A stretch of 14,556 bases of DNA from contig JAABOA010000121.1 of NCBI GenBank assembly GCA_015680635.1, positions 1 to 14,556 on the forward strand, in the 5' to 3' direction. This document shows, one piece after another, positions 1 through 8,752 of the stretch. The translations under genes were made by a program, and so were the position numbers. Under the pieces are notes generated by a model. The model was not told the origin of the DNA, searched no databases, and saw only the letters and a list, made by a program, of their open reading frames with translations. This DNA is from Lunasporangiospora selenospora. Its lineage: Eukaryota > Mortierellomycota > Mortierellomycetes > Mortierellales > Mortierellaceae. The number at the start of each line of letters is the position of its first letter. The first letter of the stretch is position 1.

Positions 1-1592
1 CTGTTACTTCCTCAAGCCATCTCTGTCCTAGAGGATCCGTTGCCCAACCTGAGTTCCTTCGACGCCAAGAAACGGCCAAAGAAGCGCGCCATCATGGTCG
101 CCCAGAGTCTACAGGACCCCAATGGGTCACCTGCCGACCTCAATAGCTCGCTCGATGCCGCCCAGGACATGGTCTTGGACCCAACTGCCGCTGCCGGATC
201 AGGCAATGGCATTCCCGACTTTGTCAAGAAACTCTACCGGTAAGTTTGATATCTGTTCTCCTCCAGTGTGCGAGACATGTCTGTAAAGTAAGAAAAAGAA
301 AAAAAATACCCTCAACGGAAACGCTCTGCTCATGCCCCGTCGGAGGTGAGGCCGTCAATGTCAGCGGGGCGCAAGGGTTGTTTCAATCCAAGTTGTCGTT
401 TTGCGACAACGGGCTTTTGGTTTTTCGGGTGATATGGACCCCGGTCTCTTTAGCCCCCTCACCCATCACTCCAGAGTCCTGGCCAGAGCACTTTCTCCAA
501 CGAGTGCTCTGATGCCCATCACGCACCCGCTCCTATATCGCTCTCTCTCTCTCTCTCCCTTTCTCATTTTCTTTTTGTCCGCAATTGCTGACATGATAAA
601 GGCGCCATGCTCACCTCTTTGTACGTCTGCTCTCTTTGCAACCTTTTTCTGGGACCTAAAAAAGAATGCTGGAGGAAAAGGAACACGAGGTAATTGTGTC
701 GTGGGGCAGAAACGGAGAGAGCTTTGTCGTTAAGGAGCCCAATGAGTTTGCAAAGACTATCCTACCCAAGCACTTCAAGCACAACAACTTTGCCAGCTTT
801 GTCCGTCAGCTCAACAAGTACGACTTTCATAAGATCAAGATCACTGAGGATGCAGAGCGACCCTATGGCGATCAGGTATGTTTTGAAATAGATAGTAACC
901 CACTCGTACCCACTCCTTTTCTGTGGTTGATTACCAGTGCTAATTGTGAAAATATATAAACCTTTGCTCAGGCTTGGGAGTTCCAACATCCCAAGTTCCA
1001 GATCGACAAGCGAGACCTGCTTGAAGAGATTAAGGTAAGGCTATAACGTTCATGCTGCTGCACGGTTAGTTCACAAAAATGACTCTTTTTAGATTATTAC
1101 CTTCCCTCCCCTTATTCCATGCTCATTCATTCGTGTTTGCCTTTTCGGAACTCCCCGTCCTTTTCCTGTGTAATATTTAGCGCAAGACTCCAAATAACAA
1201 AAAGACAACCACTGCAACCGCGTCTACCGCATCTCCAGATAACCTCTCCGCTTTGCCCGAGGACTATCAGGCACAAATGGATCGGATGATTAAAACCCAA
1301 CTAGAGATGCAGGAACAACTTGTACAATACAAGTGCAAGATGGACTCCCAGGAACAGCTGATCCAGAATCTCTTGAAAGTCCTTGGCTACCAAAGTGGAG
1401 GTAGGATATCCCTGCTTTTGATATGAAAAAGGTCTACTCCTCCTTTGAGAATTACTATCATCTCAATTGACACACCCTGGCTCCCCTCCTCCCAAATTTC
1501 CACAAATAGACGATGGCAGTTTGATCTTGGCTTCTTCGAACGCCTTGCCATCCAAAGAAAAGATGTGCTGCTTCTGGCCAGACTCTGAGTGA
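1..1592 (+). CDS. SKN7: Skn7/HSF-type transcription factor, 5'-partial, apparently lacking the receiver domain
   Basis: Heat-shock-factor-family DNA-binding protein, expected to act in the nucleus on stress and cell-wall genes. Read exons: 1-239 (open at the window edge), 665-875, 972-1034, 1181-1400 and 1510-1592 (TGA 1590-1592), giving 271 visible residues. All introns have GT..AG ends and preserve frame. The HSF domain spans about residues 73-172. It opens with [12 protein letters not shown], carries the recognition-helix segment [17 protein letters not shown] (the NKYDF form is typical of Skn7; Hsf1 usually has NMYGF) and ends with [18 protein letters not shown] basic NLS-like patch (KKRPKKRA) lies upstream at about residues 23-30. 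A coiled-coil-like segment follows at about 201-240. Fungal Skn7 normally continues into a response-regulator receiver, which is absent here; after about residue 257 the frame runs antisense to the SLM1-like gene and stops. Alternative end: reading through the last donor gives a stop at 1424-1426. Family call is firm; the 3' end is uncertain. Confidence 0.88.
240..664 (+). other. Intron 1 of the Skn7-like gene, unusually long
   Basis: Donor GTAAGT at 240 and acceptor AAAAAG ending at 664 join ...KKLYR to MLEEKE inside the HSF domain, splitting an Arg codon. At 425 nt it is three to four times the length of the other introns of this gene (96, 146 and 109 nt). It contains a (CT)n tract at about 541-556. 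No convincing coding segment was seen inside it on either strand. Confidence 0.85.
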
Positions 1593-3136
1593 GGGCCAAG
1601 TGTGGAGGTGGGAATATAGATCGAGTGGTCTGGAACAGCGTCGGTCGAGATATCGGCCGAAGGGAAGACATGCAGCCAGCCAGCAAGAGTCAGGACAAAG
1701 TAACCCTCCTTCCAGTTCTTGAGGACAGAGGACTGACGAGAGAGATGGGCAGTTCTGACTGGGGTGACATATGGGCTATCCTTGCATGGATAGTCCACCT
1801 CCTCGGGGTTGGCATCCACCAGATCCGATGGGAAGAGCTGGTGGCCGTGGCGCTCAAGGAAGTGAGTCCACTCGCTTTCTTCTTGGAGAACATTCAAGGC
1901 CAGCTCGGTGGGAGCCCACGTTTGTGAGAAAGAATGCGAAGAGTTGTTGAGCTGGTATTCTGCGAACGAGCTCAGGATTTGCTTGAGCTCTTTAATGATA
2001 TGGGCCTCGAACGTCGCCATCTGGTCCTGGCACTGCTTCAATGCGTGTGCAAACAAGTTTTCCTCGTGCACCTGCTTGACCAACTGGCGCTTGAGCGCTG
2101 CAGAACAGAGAATAAAAATAAAAATAAAAATAAAAAGGGCACAGCACAGCATCAGTATCTACAGCCTTCTCGGTCCTTTAGCATTTAGAGAGTGAGTATA
2201 CAAATAGAGAGAGGGCAACTTACCGAGGTTAATGACATAGGGGTCAGACTGGACCTTCTCCATGTCGGGCTGGTGGTGGCCACCCATCTCAAAGAGACCA
2301 ATAGCCTTGGCCAGCTGAGCAATGCGCTCCTGCGTGAGCTCACGCTCCTTAAAGACTCTGCTTGAGTAGAGGTTGGTGTCAGACTTGAGTGCCTTGACCT
2401 TGGCCTTGATGTCCTGTTTGAGTCGGCGGAGGTTCTTGATGATGGTCTCCTCGAGAAACCGGGCCGTGCTGGCATGCTGATCACTCCTAGTCTTTGCGGA
2501 ATCGCGGATGCCGATGCACACGTCCTGGAGACCACCCTTGCCCATGAACTGCTGGCCATCCTTGAAGGGCACGACAATCACACCCGAGGCCTTGTGGGTG
2601 GCCTTGCTGACGGTGGTCTCGACTTGGGCCAGCTCCGTGTAGTACTGCTGCAGGTTCTTGATGACAGCCCTGAACGCCTCCAGTCGGTTGAGAAGGATGT
2701 CCGTTGGGTTGAGGCCCTCCCCTGACTCCTCGGCTCCGAGGCCACCCTGGCGGCTGGCGGTGCTTGCGTTCGACATGATGGTCGAGTCGCGGAGGTGGGT
2801 AGAGTGCGAGAGAGGCGACTTTGGTGAAGAATCATCCTGCGAAGGCGAACCGACGCGCGAGACGGGAGTCGAGTCGGGTGGAGAGATGGTGGTCAAGTTT
2901 GGAGTGGGAATGGAGATGGGCGACAATGGAGTTGCGGATCCATTCGACGCGGCTGGGGCCAATGCACTCGCGCCATTAGTAGGGGCGGCAGCAACGGCGG
3001 CAGCAGGGGCAGGGGCCGCGACGGGTTCAACGGGCTTGACCGGAGCTGGAGCGGGAACTGGAGCGGAGGGAGTGGACTTGCGGCTAAACGTGCGCGAGAA
3101 TGCCTTGCCGAAGGATGACTTTTTCTTTTCTTCCAT
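1463..3136 (-). CDS. SLM1: Slm1/Slm2-like BAR-PH phosphoinositide-binding protein, PH domain truncated
   Basis: Plasma-membrane adaptor; yeast Slm1/Slm2 bind PI(4,5)P2 and are TORC2 effectors at eisosomes. Two exons: 3136-2224 and 2097-1463 (stop at 1465-1463), joined by a 125-nt intron (donor GTAAGT, acceptor CTGCAG) that restores ...YVINLALKRQLV; total 515 aa. The ATG at 3136 is chosen because it follows a pyrimidine-rich leader and starts the basic MEEKKKSSFGKAFSRTFSRK segment. Residues about 21-75 are Pro/Ala-rich and about 76-140 Ser/Thr-rich. The BAR-like helical domain starts at N143 (NPTDILLNRLEAFRAVIKNL) and runs to about residue 400. The PH domain starts near 425 (LKNWKEGYFVLTLAGWLHVF) and is recognisable to about K489. 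Residues 490-515 do not look like PH; they are antisense to the end of the Skn7-like gene, so the last PH strand and C-terminal helix are missing. The two convergent genes overlap by about 130 bp. Family confidence is high; whether the product is functional is open. Confidence 0.85.
2098..2222 (-). other. Intron of the SLM1-like gene with an AAAAAT hexamer repeat
   Basis: Donor GTAAGT at 2223/2222 and acceptor CTGCAG at 2098 on the minus strand; exact joining gives an Ala codon and a continuous BAR-domain frame. About four copies of AAAAAT (read on the + strand) lie at 2111-2136, close to the 3' splice site, so on the transcript they read as a U-rich tract. Confidence 0.85.
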
Positions 3137-4137
3137 GATGAGGATCTGGCTTGGAGGATGAGGTGAGATGGGATGAGAATGTGAGAGGAGAGGAAGAGAA
3201 AGAGAGAGAGAGAAAAGGAGAAGAAAAAGAAATAAATGAAGGAGGATGAGCTGGGCGCAATCGAGTTGGACAGTCGGGCTAATGAATGAGAGAGAGAGAG
3301 AGAAAAACGCGCCCCGCTGGGAGTAGAAGAGAGAGAAGACAGAGAGCACCGGGCGGTGTATTTGGTGCCAGTGCTGGAGGCCTGCTTACGGCATCTCGCC
3401 TTCTCCTCCTCTTCCACTGCTCTTCATCTCTCTCTCTCTCTCTCTCGCATCTTCTCCTGCCTACACCCGTCCTGTACACTTTACAGTCACCATCATGGCT
3501 GGCTACCGGGAGCGGTGCCGTCAGACCCGGCCATGGGTCTCTCTCTACCAGGTACCAGGCACCTCAAAATTGCCTTGGTCCTAGATTCCCAGGCTGGCCA
3601 ATGCCTATCGCACTGTCTGGATCGCAGCGGTTGTCTCTCTATTCTCGTCCCACTCCTCAGGCCAATAGGAGGCCCTCTCTCTCTCCCCTGTCCTTGCTCG
3701 CTGACTGGCGAGTCCACTCAACCGTCATTCCTCTCTCATGCTCTTGCTACTGCCCAATCCGTCTGCATCTGCCAGGGAAGGGAAAACAAGCGCGCTGAGC
3801 AATTCGTCATGGACCCTCTGCTGACCCCTACCAAACATCTACTCGGCTATTTCTCTCGCGCTCGCGCTCTCTCCCTTTCATCCCAAAGCAAACAGAGACA
3901 GACCACACTCCGCCCCAGAGAGAGGCGCCAAATGAGCACAAGAGTCCGTTGAAGATCATGCAACCTTGTTCTGCACTGCAGTCTCGTTTATGGACCATTC
4001 CTTGGACCAATGGTTGGGGAGGGGGGAATAATACACGGAATACAGCTTCTATATAATGTACGCTCTTTTTTTTCTTCTTTTGTTGACTTTGGTGGGCTTT
4101 CTCCTCCTAGCTAGCCCTCGCGCCGATCGACGCCCAT
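3137..4137. promoter_or_regulatory. Intergenic region: SLM1-like promoter/leader and ODC 3' flank
   Basis: About 1 kb between the SLM1-like start (3136, minus) and the carrier stop (4138, minus). Positions 3175-3335 are strongly purine-rich on the + strand, so pyrimidine-rich on the transcribed coding strand, including a GA tract at about 3290-3302. A CT tract lies at about 3428-3446. The overlapping + frames here (about 170-200 codons, Leu/Ser-rich, no ATG at the long start) look like read-through of CT repeats and are not called as genes. No clear TATA box was identified. Promoter function is inferred from position. Confidence 0.5.
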
Positions 4138-6628
4138 CTATGCCTCCACGAGGATGTGCTTGCGGATGAGGGTTGAGACAGTGTCAAACACGACGAGCAA
4201 AATACCTGATTGGGGTTTAGAAGAAAATACAACAACGTCAGTATCATCTCAACGAGCAGTTACAGCCATCCGAGCACACGCAGAAAGAAAAAGAGAAAGA
4301 GAAAATGCAAATATTGTGATCCTTTACCTCCACCGGGTCCCAATCTCAAGCACTTTGGCACGAATCTATGAAAACACAAAAAGACAAAAAATATGAGTAC
4401 ATGCATTATCCTAGGATCAACACGACGCTCCCCCCCCCAAAAAAAAACTATATATCCAGCTGCAGCCTTACCCCTTGTAGAGTGCACGGAATCTAATCGA
4501 GGCAAGTCAAAGATAAAAAGGCAATTGATTAGTCAGGAATGCTCCCAATGCTGTTTTTTTGACCAATTATTGTCCAAAGTCCCTGTTTGGGCAAACTAGC
4601 AGTCGAATAGATCAAACTTACCCTTCCTCGCGGTACACAATAGCAATTCCTGGCAAAGTCCAGTTGTACTTCTTGACGACTCCCTTGGACTGGTTCTGGA
4701 TACGAGTCTTAACCACATCGAAAGGAGTGTTCAACATGGTAGCAAAAGTGCCTCCGATAGCTCCTGCCACAAAGTTACGAGCAATATTTCCGTTTTTGGT
4801 CTATTGTGAAAAGTCAATGACAATGACAATGACAATGACAAAAAGTGAATATCATTGCCATCAGAACAGACCCCTTTTTTCTTCCCTCCATCCCAAGATC
4901 CACAACGTCCATGTGTTTTACCTCGGCCTCGGGAATGGCGCTCTTGACTCCCTGGATGCATCCAAAGTAACCACCGTTCCATGTGGCATGGCGCCAGAGA
5001 GTAGCCTCCAAGCCATTGAAAAGAGCAAGAGGACCCTCAGATCTGACAATCTTGGAAAGGGCATCGACCGTGCCCGTGTACTTGCCAGCCTATTTCAACA
5101 ACATGAATGGCCACAAGAGTAGAGCAAGTCAGTACTTTGGACCCTGGGGCCGATTCCTGTGTACTATTATCTGCACTTGGCATAATATCAGCCTTACATT
5201 GCCCTTGTCCTGGAGACGAATCTTGACCAGCTCGAATGGAACAACCAAAAATGCCTAGACGGGTCCCATGAAACCCAGCAAGTTAGTTCACGGCTCTTTC
5301 TCGGACTAGCGTCCTTGATCCCCCGCGAGGGGCCTCGGAGATGATCCGTCCTCTCCTTATCGCCATCTTCCTCATACCTCTGTGATACCGGCACTGACAC
5401 CGGTCATGACGGAGAGCGCCTGCTTGTTAAAGTCATCACCGAGCACGTTCCTATAGAGAATGGTGTACTGCTCGTTGGCGGCAAACTTGGTCGCACGCTT
5501 GGGGGCCTCGACCATGATTGGGGGGATGATGCCGCGATAAAGAGTTCCGAATCTAAGGAAGCAATGGCCCATAGTCATGGGTAGTGGGTGAGCATTCAGT
5601 TTCCTTTCCAGATGTTGCTTGTGCAGGCCCAAGGCTTGTTCTCTTTAGCCCGACCCGACTGCCGTTGGGGTACTTTTGCTTCTCTCATTCATTTCAAACG
5701 ACACATGGTCATACAAAGTAGAACCAGGCTCGCACCAAGTCTGTCTATCTCTCTGCTGCTGCTGCTGCACAAACCCCAGCCTGATAATAAATGAGCAAGA
5801 TCAATCACTCTGCTGCCTAGCGCGATAATGATTAATTCCTTACCCTTCGTTCTTGATAATCTTTTTGAAGCAGTCGCCAATGGAGCTATAGCCATCTGCT
5901 CCTCCTGTGCCGACCTGAAGCTGGAAGCGAGTCTTGACGACTGGAGGGGAGATGGACAAGAGTAGCACACGCAGGGAGCATTAGAGACTGGCGACCCTTT
6001 GCACTAAAAAGATATGAAAACTCGCTTGATCTTGTGGCGGATACCGTTCTACTCACCATCCAGAGGATACATGGTCAAGATCTCAGAGACTCCGGCAACG
6101 GCTCCAGCAAGGAACTGCCACTGGAAGGGCAGGGCTAGAAGAACATGGGCAGAAGCATGGAAAATGAGTTTTTTTTTTCCCCCAGAATTACGGTTAATTC
6201 AGGAGAATTTCCTCAACAAGAGAAATGGATCAATGGATCTGATGGATCCATGCTTGATCTGTCGAATGATTAGAATCTGGTGGCTCTCTCCATTCCCAAC
6301 ACACTTTTTTCTCGGTACCCAAGAAGAAAGAGAGATGGGCAAGATACGAAAGAAGGAGAGAGAGAGTGACAGAGAGAGAGAAGAAGGAGCCATCGTCTCT
6401 TTTCCCTAGACCAGGGTAAAGGCTCTTTTTTCGTTTTTCCATGACTCAATGTCCATTTATCGCACATCTTGGTCCCTGTCCATAGTATGCTCCGAACAAA
6501 GTGTTGCTCCTGTTCTTTGGTGCGTTGGTGGGTGGTTCGGGGGAGAATAATGGATGATGAGCTGGGGGGAGAACGAGGATATCCTTACGCTTGAGAGGTG
6601 CGGATTGTTCCTTGACGGCGGTCGACAT
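4138..6628 (-). CDS. ODC1: Mitochondrial 2-oxodicarboxylate carrier (SLC25 family)
   Basis: Inner-membrane antiporter exchanging 2-oxoadipate and 2-oxoglutarate (yeast Odc1/Odc2, human SLC25A21), linking lysine metabolism to the TCA cycle. Ten exons on the minus strand: 6628-6589, 6134-6057, 5940-5844, 5552-5378, 5254-5198, 5089-4922, 4800-4622, 4492-4472, 4365-4328, 4205-4138. Together they encode 921 nt, that is 306 aa plus TAG, the usual length for the family. All introns are GT..AG and phases agree. The three mitochondrial-carrier signatures are visible: P37-L-D-V-V-K42, P136-F-E-L-V-K141 and P231-F-D-V-V-K236, each followed by R-x-Q. The ODC-like features are GIIPPIMVEAPKRATKFAAN in repeat 1 and the ATLWRHATWNGGYFG segment in repeat 2. 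Start MSTAVKEQS follows a long pyrimidine leader. The gene is complete with no lesion. Carrier family is certain; substrate assignment rests on these motifs. Confidence 0.93.
4430..4447. repeat. C9A9 double homopolymer in carrier intron 8
   Basis: Nine C followed directly by nine A inside the intron at 4366-4471. It is likely length-variable and prone to sequencing error; it lies outside coding sequence. Confidence 0.9.
4472..4492 (-). other. 21-nt micro-exon of the carrier gene
   Basis: Bounded by acceptor GATTAG and donor GTAAGG on the minus strand, it supplies the residues around FRALYKG of the third carrier repeat. It keeps phase 2 on both sides, so skipping it would remove seven residues without a frameshift. 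Without it, the conserved G-F-x-A-L-Y-K-G-F segment cannot be assembled. Confidence 0.85.
4815..4839. repeat. (CAATGA)4 hexanucleotide repeat in carrier intron 6
   Basis: Four tandem CAATGA copies about 15 nt from the 3' splice site of the intron at 4801-4921. On the transcript they read as UCAUUG units where the branch point and polypyrimidine tract would be expected. Confidence 0.85.
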
Positions 6629-6860
6629 TGTGATGAGGTGGAGAGGAGAGGAGAGAAGTGGGGTGGGGTAAGGAGAGAGAGGAGAGAGGAGAGAGAGAGA
6701 AGAAAGAGAGAAGAAAGAAAGAAGAAAAGGAAGAAAAGGAAGATGAAAGGAACAAAGAGAGTTGATGTCGGAAGATCAAATGCGATACGACTCACTCTTA
6801 ATCCTTTGACACGAGACTCGGGAAGGAGAGAACCAGAAGTAGTCGAGTCGTGTGTGTAAT
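6629..6860 (-). promoter_or_regulatory. Polypurine/polypyrimidine leader and core promoter of the carrier gene
   Basis: Immediately upstream of the carrier ATG the + strand is nearly pure purine from about 6638 to 6765 (GGAGA, GAAAG and AAGG repeats with few interruptions). The coding strand is therefore CT-rich up to the start codon, as it is upstream of the SLM1-like start. Promoter/leader role is inferred from position; no TATA box was recognised. Confidence 0.5.
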
Positions 6861-6869
6861 GAGGAAGCG

Positions 6870-6896
6870 TCTCTCTCTCTCTCTCTCTCTCTCTCT
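6870..6896. repeat. (TC)n microsatellite
   Basis: An uninterrupted TC run of about 27 nt. Here the strand bias switches from purine-rich on its left to pyrimidine-rich on its right, and further CT-rich sequence follows to about 7130. Confidence 0.9.
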
Positions 6897-7030
6897 TTTC
6901 TCTCCTTCTCTCCATCTCTCCTTCTCTCCTTCTCAGCTCGAGACAACTCTCCATCATGATTCTCTCTCAGGTCAATGGCTGCTCCTTCTCTCTCCCCTAT
7001 TGCCTGTAGACCATCTTGTCCGTTGACCAG

Positions 7031-7479
7031 CACAGTCAGTTTTCCCATGCTCTCTCTCCTTGCCTCGTCCCATACCCCGCAACCTTGCCATTAGTCAATC
7101 GGACTGCGTTTCCCCACATTTCCTCTCTCTTTTTTGGAATTCAGTGCCTGAGAGTAGAAAACTCACATTAACAGAGATGGATAGAGAGAAAAAAAAGAGC
7201 TGCCTCGGCGCACCCTCTTCTCTCTCTTTGGTCGGATCTCGATTTCCTACCTCTCTTTTGCTCTCCAATTGAAGCAGACTAAAAAGAAATAGAGTCCCAG
7301 TGCCTGTGTAATGGTTTCTCGGAAAGAGTCGCCTTTGCCTTCCGCTTTCCTCTCGTTTACCCATCTTGCCTTGGCCCCACGTAAAACAGTGCATTGGCCC
7401 CACTGCGCTCCTACCCTCCCGCAATAGTAGCTCACGAGAGGAAAGAACCCACCCCTAACACATCCAGGAGCTTCCCCAC

Positions 7480-7517
<38 letters not shown>

Positions 7518-8350
7518 CCCAATTGTTGAATCACTGTGAAAAGACCAAACAGTGCGTGCTCTTTGTAAAGTAAACTCAATCCCCATGGGGGCCATAATTG
7601 CTTGTCCCCGCAATGCGTTCCACACACTGACAAACACGGGCACAACACAAACACACACTTTTATTATTGACACACACGAGCCCTGAAGCAGGCATGCCAA
7701 ACACACACGTGCTCCCCGCAAAAATGTCAGTCAGATCAATCTTGCAGAATCAGGGGTGACATCATCCTTGAGATGGAAATGCCGATGCCTTGACCCTTTT
7801 CTCAAATCTACTATGGCATGTATCCTAATGGGCCATAGTTTGACTGTACCAAGTGTGAGAAAGACAAAAAAGGTCCAACTCTGACTCACTCTTGCAGGTG
7901 GGAAAAAAACAACGAGGCAGAAGCAGTGAAGAAATGGACTCGGGAAAGACAGGGTTATAGAGTATGCAAAGTACCCTTATTCGTCTGTTCAGGCACCGCT
8001 GGGCTGCTTCAAGGTTTTCTTGTTTTGATCCGCATTGGGATTAGCGCCTTTGAGAGTACCGCAGTTGAGTATACACCACACTCCAAGGGCATTTCTCACA
8101 GAGAATGATGGCTCAGCTTGTGGTTTATCAACTCAACTTGTCTTGGATCTCGACTTTGTTTGAAACTGCCTTTGATTTACAACATGGGATCAAAGTTTTT
8201 GCTGTGGTAGAAAATGGATAGAGACAGAAGAATTACATCCGCCAAGAATATACACTCTTTGTGGATTGGATCCGCCCATCGCTATAGTCATCCATCTTTC
8301 ATTGCTCAACAAAATTCTTAATTAAACACCAAGCTCTCATAGACCAAACA
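7031..8350. other. Gene-poor stretch, no supported gene
   Basis: CT-rich to about 7450, then a GA microsatellite, then more ordinary composition. Frames present are short (under about 135 codons), dominated by Ser/Leu or Glu/Arg from CT/GA repeats, or start without ATG. No tRNA B-box, splice-joined coding run or transposase motif was recognised. A minus-strand frame at about 7991-8100 is protein-like but too short to assign. Confidence 0.5.
7482..7514. repeat. (GA)16 microsatellite
   Basis: A perfect GA dinucleotide run of about 33 nt, complementary in sequence to the TC run about 600 nt upstream. Confidence 0.95.
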
Positions 8351-8752
8351 CTATTGTCGAGCCACATCATACGCAAATCGGATTGTTGGATCAAAGTATC
8401 TATAAGCTGGTCCCAAGTCAAATAATATGGTGACTTTTGATGGCTGACTATATGACAAATAAGAAAGCCGATCTGCCCTATTACTAGAGTTCCTGGCAAG
8501 AGTCCTGGCAGCATTCTTGAAGCTGTGATGAGCGCAAGTGTCAGGGATGTCCACTCGATCGTTAAAGGTGTGGAGGTCCCACGTATAGTCCCCTCCGCAC
8601 ATTACTCTAGTCAATGCAAAAACTCACAACAAATCCAATAGGGAGAAAGAGACGCGATGCCATGTGTTCAGCTTTGTACTTACTAATGATCATGAAATAG
8701 GTGTTGTAACCGGTAGTGGAGCAGTTACCCATGGAAGCCTTGGGCAAACACT
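8351..8752 (-). pseudogene. 5'-truncated relic resembling a secreted group XIV-like phospholipase A2
   Basis: Two joinable segments on the minus strand: 8752-8684, preceded by an acceptor-like CTCTCCAG, and 8604-8351 ending in TAG. Between them is a 79-nt intron with donor GTAAGT. The first segment reads CLPKASMGNCSTTGYNTYF. The second has GGDYTWDLHT, then DIPDTCAHHSF, then a C-terminal YRYFDPTIRFAYD. Order and spacing recall bacterial/fungal PLA2 (family of Streptomyces PLA2 and fungal p15), where a W-x-D-x-C-T segment precedes C-x-R-H-D-F-G-Y-R-N. Here the catalytic His-Asp pair reads His-Ser, a conserved Cys is His, and the downstream Cys residues are missing. No signal-peptide exon was found upstream. 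The nearest AG of the intron would give an immediate stop, so an AG two bases further must be used. The family match is from memory and tentative; a decayed copy is the best reading. Confidence 0.35.

Noticed and set aside
1401-1426. Stop reached by reading the Skn7-like exon 4 straight through (…GGRISLLLI)
   Set aside because: The sequence GGAG|GTAGGA is followed by a branch-like ATTACTATC, a pyrimidine tract and AAATAG at 1509, giving a 109-nt intron of normal size and a sensible continuation. Kept only as an alternative end.
1589-2195. Plus-strand frames of up to 112 codons
   Set aside because: Antisense shadows of the BAR-PH gene, whose minus-strand frame carries recognisable domains.
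3286-3952. Two overlapping + strand frames of about 170-200 codons
   Set aside because: The longer one starts at TTG, both are Leu/Ser-rich products of CT repeats, they overlap each other in different frames and lie in the SLM1-like promoter.
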